Shown here piece after piece: positions 8,054-11,612 of a stretch of 11,612 bases of DNA. Each line of letters starts with the position of its first letter. The stretch's first letter is position 1. A program made the translations under genes and the position numbers. Source of the stretch: an uncultured Bacteroidales bacterium (GTDB lineage: Bacteria > Bacteroidota > Bacteroidia > Bacteroidales > UBA932); NCBI GenBank assembly GCA_946549475.1, contig CAMNQO010000037.1, forward strand, positions 1-11,612, in the 5' to 3' direction. The notes below the pieces were generated by a model that did not search any database, was not told the DNA's origin, and saw only the letters and a list, made by a program, of their open reading frames with translations.

Positions 8054-8200
8054 ATGTTATCTTCAGCCTATCAGACGCCTGCTTGTAAAATTGTTGCGGC
8101 AGATGTCCTGTCCAAGCCCCTTTGCATGAGCGACGTTTCTTCCTTCGGTCATGGCGGCGGCTATGTTTTCGATGATCAATACGAGGGAGGGATGCAATGA
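8054..8200 (+). CDS. Small 48-aa protein, coupled to downstream lipoprotein gene (unrecognised)
   Basis: A short reading frame starts at the only ATG available in this frame after the uvrA stop and runs 48 codons to a TGA at 8198-8200. That stop overlaps the lipoprotein start as ATGA, the same coupled arrangement as between the peptidase and MBL genes. It begins MLSSAYQTPACKIVAADVL, has cysteines at 11 and 24, and ends with a glycine/aromatic/acidic tail (GHGGGYVFDDQYEGGMQ). No signal peptide or membrane segment is evident. The layout, a Y-x-x-P motif near the N-terminus, a hydrophobic strand, then a Ser/Gly-rich acidic tail, resembles from memory short uncharacterised peptides of Bacteroidales often found next to fimbrillin-like lipoproteins; this cannot be verified here. 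The frame sits just downstream of the promoter ending at 8012, supporting transcription as the first gene of the unit. No function is assigned. Confidence 0.6.
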   Translation: MLSSAYQTPACKIVAADVLSKPLCMSDVSSFGHGGGYVFDDQYEGGMQ

Positions 8201-10071
8201 TGAAAAAGATTACGCTTTATTCTTTCCTTCTCCTGGGAGCCGCATCTGTGTTCGCGGCCTGTTCCAAAGAAATTTCCCAATCCGGTTCATCCCCGGAGTC
8301 CCTGCTCAGCCTGACGATTCCGGCCTCCAAAGCCTCCTGCAAGACCTCGCTGGGCCCGGACCGGCAGTCGGTCCGCTGGTCCGAAGGGGATGCCCTGACG
8401 GTTTTCGACAGGGAGGCGGATTGCCAGGGACATCGTTTCGACGGTACGGTCCTGGACGATCCTGCCTGGGCTGTCTTCAGCGGAGAGGTCCATCTCGATA
8501 CCAAGACCTTCTATGCCCTTTATCCTTATGATGCGCAGGCCCGCATGTCCGGTACCGTCATTACGACCAGCCTGCCCGCCGCACAGGATGCGACCGTCAG
8601 TTCCTTCGCGGCCGGTGCCGCCTTGTCCTTTGCCAGCGCTACGCTTGCCAACCATACGGTCGGGGACGGGCTGACTTTCGAGCCGCTTTGCGCCGTCATC
8701 GCTTTCGAGATGCCCGCTTATGCGGACCGGGCCCGGAGCGTCGTCATTTCTTCCGTCAATGGCGCGGCAATGGCCGGTACGGTGACGATAGATGCCGCCG
8801 AAAGGGCGATTGTCTCGGTCAGCGGTCCTTCCAGCGTCACGCTCGCCGCCGATGCCCTTCATGCCGGTGCGACCTACTATGCCGCCATCGCCCCCGGCAC
8901 CTATGCGGGCGGTTTCCGTTTCCAGGTGACGACGGAGGGCGGCCGTGTCTATACGGCCGTCAATCCCCGCGATATGACGCTTGCCGCCGGGACCGTGTAT
9001 GCCCTCGGTACCGCCGGGCTGACGCTGGCGGACGAGGATGTCTTCCTGTCCGTGGCTATTTCCCATACCTATGACGCCGGCGTGCTCACCGGCTCTTCGG
9101 CCGTCCTGTCCCCGGTCGGCGTCTGCGACGAGTTTGCTTCCATGATTGCTTCCTGGAGCGTGGAACTCCGTCGTGACGGCAGCGTCGTGCGCCGGCTGAG
9201 CGAGAGTTCCGGCCAGATGGCCGTGGCGGGCGGCTGGACTTATCTCCCGCAAGGGGAGTATGATATCGTGGCATCCTATACCTCTGTCAGCGGAGCTGTA
9301 AAACAAGTGAGGGGGAAGGCTTCTTCACCGGCTCCGACGGTCGGCGTCAGTCTCGGCGGCTATTGCAGTTATGACTATTATGCCGGCGGCAACGGCTGCG
9401 CCAGGAATGTCTCCACGGCCAACTCCTTGGATGCCGGGACTGTCTATGCGCCGTCCGTCAGCATCGGTATCAGCGATGCCTTGCTGTGCGACAGCAAATA
9501 TACGGCTTCGTGGTCCTATTCTTACGACGGGGGAGCCGCGACCGCTTTTGAGGGCCGTTCCGTCACGCTGGCCGATATTCCCGGACAGAACTGGGCCAAA
9601 CATTCTTTGAGTGCGACCTGCACTTTTGACGGGGTGACGGGCAACGCCACCCGCACCTTCCATATCACCGGGCTGCCCTTCCGGGACTCTACGCCGGGAA
9701 AGACTTCCTGCTGGTCGAAAGGTTCTTCGTGTTCGAGCGACGGAAACAGCATCAAGATGGGCAATGCTGCCGCCGGCAATCTGACGGTGACGGCATCTTT
9801 CTATTGCCCGGCCGACATCAATGTCTCGCTGGCCTCCAATGTGAAAATCAGGACGGCTTCGTTGCTTAACCGCAACGGGGTAACCGTCAAAATCGGCGGG
9901 ACGAAGGTCATCGATCAGACGGGTCCCAAGGGGACGGCCGTTACCGAGACGTACGACCTCTCGGCTTCCGGCACGCTGACGGCTTCCAATGCCACGCTGC
10001 AGTATGAAGCTAAAAGTTGGGGCGCGAACAGTTATGTCTGGCTCAACAGCGCAGCGGTCACCTATCGGTAG
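8197..10071 (+). CDS. Fimbrillin-like surface lipoprotein with C-terminal beta domains
   Basis: 624-aa predicted lipoprotein: KK, hydrophobic core, then SVFAAC with lipidated Cys22 followed by SKEIS. The N-terminal part (~35-290) reads like the fimbrillin/Mfa-like fold of Bacteroidales: KTSLGPDRQSVRWSEGDALTVFD (tryptophan 61, then SEGD), FSGEV, FYALYPYDA near 105-113, and a late AGTVYALGTAGLTL strand. After a linker, an Ig-like stretch (~380-496) contains GVSLGGYCSYDYYAGGN, SWSYSYDGG, WAKHSLSATCTFDGV and HITGLPFR (489-496), a pattern I associate from memory with DUF4493-type lipoproteins of gut Bacteroidales. A final ~125-residue Ser/Thr/Asn-rich beta domain ends the protein. It has about eleven cysteines besides the lipid-bearing one. 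Role unknown: fimbrial subunit or tip, adhesin, or glycan-binding surface protein are all possible. M1 overlaps the small ORF stop; M2 (8200) is an alternative start. A GGAGG at 8186-8190 lies 6 nt upstream but is also codons of the small ORF. Shared terminator lies 17 bp downstream. Confidence 0.85.
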   Translation: MMKKITLYSFLLLGAASVFAACSKEISQSGSSPESLLSLTIPASKASCKTSLGPDRQSVRWSEGDALTVFDREADCQGHRFDGTVLDDPAWAVFSGEVHLDTKTFYALYPYDAQARMSGTVITTSLPAAQDATVSSFAAGAALSFASATLANHTVGDGLTFEPLCAVIAFEMPAYADRARSVVISSVNGAAMAGTVTIDAAERAIVSVSGPSSVTLAADALHAGATYYAAIAPGTYAGGFRFQVTTEGGRVYTAVNPRDMTLAAGTVYALGTAGLTLADEDVFLSVAISHTYDAGVLTGSSAVLSPVGVCDEFASMIASWSVELRRDGSVVRRLSESSGQMAVAGGWTYLPQGEYDIVASYTSVSGAVKQVRGKASSPAPTVGVSLGGYCSYDYYAGGNGCARNVSTANSLDAGTVYAPSVSIGISDALLCDSKYTASWSYSYDGGAATAFEGRSVTLADIPGQNWAKHSLSATCTFDGVTGNATRTFHITGLPFRDSTPGKTSCWSKGSSCSSDGNSIKMGNAAAGNLTVTASFYCPADINVSLASNVKIRTASLLNRNGVTVKIGGTKVIDQTGPKGTAVTETYDLSASGTLTASNATLQYEAKSWGANSYVWLNSAAVTYR

Positions 10072-10088
10072 TCTTCCGATTGCAATAT

Positions 10089-10125
10089 AAAAAACACGCA
10101 AGTCATTACGGCTTGCGTGTTTTTT
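10089..10125. terminator. Bidirectional intrinsic terminator (lipoprotein gene / ssrA)
   Basis: Perfect 14-bp inverted repeat, 10089-10102 against 10112-10125, with core CACGCAAG/CTTGCGTG, a 9-nt loop, A6 on one side and T6 on the other. It gives a GC stem plus U-tract on both strands, so it can end the lipoprotein transcript on the plus strand and the ssrA transcript on the minus strand. The stem begins one nucleotide beyond the mature tmRNA 3' end. Confidence 0.92.
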
Positions 10126-10126
10126 G

Positions 10127-10525
10127 TGGAGCTGGGCGGACTCGAACCGCCGTCCAAACGTCGCACCAGGCAGCTTTCTACACGTTTAGTCTCCCTTGTT
10201 TTTTCGTCAGCGGGCTGCCGGAAGACGGGCCACCCGATGCTTATCCCCTGAATCTTGGCAGGACGGCAGAGGCATCCGCCCTGTGCATCCGGTTTGGATG
10301 ATACCCCATATACCGCGCATAACCGGCCTAAAGCGTGGCGGGATACTCGTCAGACCGGCAGCCTTGGCTGGCCCGATTAAGCCTTATCAACTCCGTTGAT
10401 TAAGCAGCGAGTGCATAGTTGTTGTTGGCAACTAAAAAATGCGGAGTCTGAGATTAACGGGCAAGGCTCCCACGCCCGGCGTGCTTACTGTCCGATATCA
10501 GCGCTGTCAAAACCAAAACAGCCCC
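10127..10525 (-). ncRNA. ssrA: Transfer-messenger RNA (tmRNA)
   Basis: 399-nt one-piece tmRNA that rescues stalled ribosomes and tags the incomplete protein for proteolysis, acting with SmpB. The 5' end GGGGCTG pairs with CAGCTCC at the 3' end over 7 bp including a G3-U wobble, the alanine identity element, followed by discriminator A at 10127. CCA is not encoded and must be added. After the 5' strand comes the conserved GTTTTGACAGC region. The T arm is GGCGG-TTCGAGT-CCGCC. The tag frame (10400-10429) encodes ANNNYALAA then TAA, preceded by TAGTT as in other tmRNAs; GC-rich stretches on either side are consistent with pseudoknots, which I did not fold. It begins only 7 nt after the rplI stop and has no convincing promoter of its own, suggesting processing from the ribosomal-protein transcript or a promoter inside rplI. 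Ends inferred by acceptor-stem pairing. Confidence 0.96.
10400..10429 (-). other. tmRNA proteolysis-tag reading frame
   Basis: Resume codon GCC (10427-10429), then AAC AAC AAC TAT GCA CTC GCT GCT TAA, encoding ANNNYALAA. With the alanine carried by tmRNA the tag is AANNNYALAA. The ALAA end is the universal recognition element for ClpXP-type proteases. From memory, Bacteroides and Porphyromonas tags resemble GENNYALAA, so the N-terminal half here differs. Confidence 0.92.
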
Positions 10526-10532
10526 AACATTT

Positions 10533-10973
10533 TTATTCAGCAACGACCTCGACTTTGACGCTTCCTTTGACGCTCTTGTAGCATTTGACGGAAGCCTCGA
10601 AGGTGCCGAGTTCTTTCACGGCTTCGAGGGTGATGTTTTTCTTGTCAATTTCAAAGCCCTTGCCGGCAAGCGCCTCGGCGACCTGGGCGGTCGTCACGGC
10701 ACCGAAGAGTTTGCCGCTTTCGCTGACCTTGGCCGCAATCTGCACCGTCACATCGGCGAGTCTGGCGGCGAGCGCTTCGGCGTCGGCAACGAGTTTGGCT
10801 TCCTTGTGGGCACGCTGACGGATGTTCTCGGCGAGCACCTTCTTGGCGGAGGCGGTAGCGAGGATGGCGTAACCCTGGGGAATCAGATAGTTGACGGCAT
10901 AACCGCTCTTGACATTGACGATTTCGTCGGCGTTGCCGAGGTTGGCAACATCTTTTTTCAAAATAATCTCCAT
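10533..10973 (-). CDS. rplI: 50S ribosomal protein bL9
   Basis: 146-aa large-subunit protein at the base of the L1 stalk. The N-terminal domain starts MEIILKKDVANLGNADEIVNVKSGYAVNYL and has the typical VNYLIPQGYA motif, followed by the long central helix (~40-75) and the C-terminal domain (KLFGAVTTAQVAEAL near 87-101). Length matches the family (~148). Start is fixed by the conserved N-terminus and by a GGAGG exactly 8 nt upstream, which overlaps the rpsR stop codon; the intergenic distance is 12 nt. It is the last protein gene of the rpsF-rpsR-rplI operon, and its stop is followed after 7 nt by the tmRNA 5' end. Confidence 0.97.
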   Translation of the reverse strand: MEIILKKDVANLGNADEIVNVKSGYAVNYLIPQGYAILATASAKKVLAENIRQRAHKEAKLVADAEALAARLADVTVQIAAKVSESGKLFGAVTTAQVAEALAGKGFEIDKKNITLEAVKELGTFEASVKCYKSVKGSVKVEVVAE

Positions 10974-10980
10974 AACGCTT

Positions 10981-10987
10981 TCCTCCT
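10981..10987 (-). promoter_or_regulatory. Strong Shine-Dalgarno of rplI overlapping the rpsR stop
   Basis: AGGAGGA on the minus strand, sharing bases with the rpsR stop TAG; the GGAGG core is 8 nt from the rplI ATG. Full SDs are rare in Bacteroidota, and most other starts in this window lack one. Confidence 0.75.
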
Positions 10988-11252
10988 ACTTCATAAGGTC
11001 GGTTACATAAGGAAGCAGACCGAGATGGCGGGCACGCTTGACGGCCTGGGCGACTTTCCGCTGGAATTTGAGCGAAGTTCCGGTGATGCGGCGGGGGAGA
11101 ATCTTGCCCTGCTCGTTGAGGAACTTCTTGAGGAATTCGGGATCCTTGTAATCGACATATTTGATGCCGGCTTTTTTGAAGCGGCAGTATTTTTTCTTGC
11201 GAACCTCTACTGTGGGAGGGTTCAGATAGCGTATTTCGTTGTTTTGTGCCAT
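10986..11252 (-). CDS. rpsR: 30S ribosomal protein bS18
   Basis: 88-aa small-subunit platform protein that pairs with bS6 and, in Bacteroidota, sits beside bS21 at the 3' end of 16S rRNA. The sequence begins MAQNNEIRYLNPPTVEV and contains the family core KKKYCRFKKAGIKYVDYKD, FLNEQGKILPRRITG and KFQRKVAQAVKRARHLGLLP. The open frame extends 43 codons further upstream to 11381, but that part is rpsF read in another frame; the start at 11252 is supported by the conserved N-terminus and an AAGGAGGA 8 nt away. It lies 16 nt after rpsF and 12 nt before rplI, the standard bacterial order. The strong SD suggests translational autoregulation, as proposed for bS21 and bS18 genes in this phylum. Confidence 0.97.
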   Translation of the reverse strand: MAQNNEIRYLNPPTVEVRKKKYCRFKKAGIKYVDYKDPEFLKKFLNEQGKILPRRITGTSLKFQRKVAQAVKRARHLGLLPYVTDLMK

Positions 11253-11259
11253 AATCTTG

Positions 11260-11267
11260 TCCTCCTT
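11260..11267 (-). promoter_or_regulatory. Strong Shine-Dalgarno of rpsR
   Basis: AAGGAGGA fills most of the 16-nt rpsF-rpsR gap, with its GGAGG core 8 nt before the ATG at 11252. In Bacteroidota ribosomes the anti-SD is reported to be sequestered by bS21, bS18 and bS6, so an SD here may sense subunits lacking these proteins and regulate bS18 synthesis. The sequence is directly visible; the regulatory role is inference. Confidence 0.75.
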
Positions 11268-11268
11268 T

Positions 11269-11607
11269 TTATTCGGCTTGTTTGCCGGCCCTTCTCTTTT
11301 CGGCGTAGGCCACGGCGTCTTTGTCCATCGCAAAGGTGAGGAAGCGGATGATGCGCTCGTCACGGCGATACTGGGTCTCAAGGGTGTCGATAAACCGGGT
11401 ATCGGCCTTGAACTCGATAAGGTGATAAAATCCTGAGGTCTTTTTCTGGATAGGATAAGCGAGTTCCTTCCTCCCCCAGTCTTCCTGGTACACGATTTCT
11501 CCTCCGTTGGAGGTGATCAGATCCGTGTACTTGGCAACCGCTTCCTTCATCTGGGCCTCAGACAAAACGGGAGTTGCAATGAAAACGGTTTCGTACTGTT
11601 TGATCAT
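11269..11607 (-). CDS. rpsF: 30S ribosomal protein bS6
   Basis: 112-aa small-subunit protein that forms a heterodimer with bS18 on the platform. Family features are the N-terminal strand KQYETVFIATPVLSE, the loop DWGRKELAYPIQKKTSGFYHLIEF (roughly 43-66), and DERIIRFLTFAMDKD near the C-terminus. The gene is complete: ATG at 11607, TAA at 11269-11271. Only 5 nt of upstream sequence remain, so its promoter and ribosome binding site are outside the window. First visible gene of the rpsF-rpsR-rplI-ssrA array. Confidence 0.97.
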   Translation of the reverse strand: MIKQYETVFIATPVLSEAQMKEAVAKYTDLITSNGGEIVYQEDWGRKELAYPIQKKTSGFYHLIEFKADTRFIDTLETQYRRDERIIRFLTFAMDKDAVAYAEKRRAGKQAE

Positions 11608-11612
11608 TTGTT

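Noticed and set aside
8044..8088. Alternative short frame starting at the ATG at 8044
   Set aside because: It ends after 14 codons at a TAA, is not coupled to anything, and overlaps the better-supported 48-codon frame.
10017..10581. Plus-strand short open frames across the tmRNA region
   Set aside because: They overlap the structured tmRNA gene on the opposite strand and have no coding features.
11253..11381. N-terminal 43-codon extension of rpsR
   Set aside because: The extra sequence is rpsF read out of frame; bS18 starts at the conserved MAQNNEIRY with a strong SD at 11260-11267.

Overview
The window looks like a chromosomal segment of a GC-rich member of the Bacteroidales. Supporting signs are the protein families (a SusE/fimbrillin-style surface lipoprotein, a lipoprotein GH20 hexosaminidase, an M24B aminopeptidase with Bacteroidota-like motifs), an exact TAnnTTTG -7 promoter element, and the near absence of Shine-Dalgarno (SD) sequences ahead of most genes. 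The GC content is compatible with an Alistipes/Rikenellaceae-like organism, but that placement is a guess. No phage, transposon, CRISPR array or other mobile element is visible.

Layout. Positions 2-8026 hold five tightly packed plus-strand genes: the 3' part of hemW, a lipoprotein beta-N-acetylhexosaminidase, an Xaa-Pro aminopeptidase, a glyoxalase-II-like metallo-beta-lactamase-fold hydrolase, and uvrA. Gaps are 52, 3, -4 and 21 bp, so they are probably at least partly co-transcribed, although their functions are unrelated (haem metabolism, glycan trimming, peptide turnover, thioester detoxification, DNA repair). A promoter inside the 3' end of uvrA starts a second unit. It contains an easily missed 48-codon ORF (8054-8200) whose stop overlaps the start of a 624-residue fimbrillin-like lipoprotein gene (8197-10071). 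A perfect 14-bp inverted repeat at 10089-10125 ends this unit and, on the other strand, ends the opposing one.

The minus-strand unit is rpsF-rpsR-rplI followed, only 7 nt after the rplI stop, by ssrA (tmRNA, 10127-10525). The tmRNA is complete: a G3-U wobble alanine-type acceptor stem, a T arm, and a tag frame encoding ANNNYALAA (AANNNYALAA with the charged alanine). rpsR and rplI both carry a full GGAGG exactly 8 nt before the start codon, whereas the other visible genes mostly lack one. This fits the known Bacteroidota situation, in which bS21, bS18 and bS6 occlude the anti-SD and an SD can act as a regulatory signal.

Most of the window is ordinary housekeeping sequence. The points most worth a second look are the small ORF coupled to the lipoprotein, the ssrA gene abutting a ribosomal-protein operon without a clear promoter, the SD exceptions in the bS18/bL9 operon, and a UvrA whose first zinc module lacks one cysteine.
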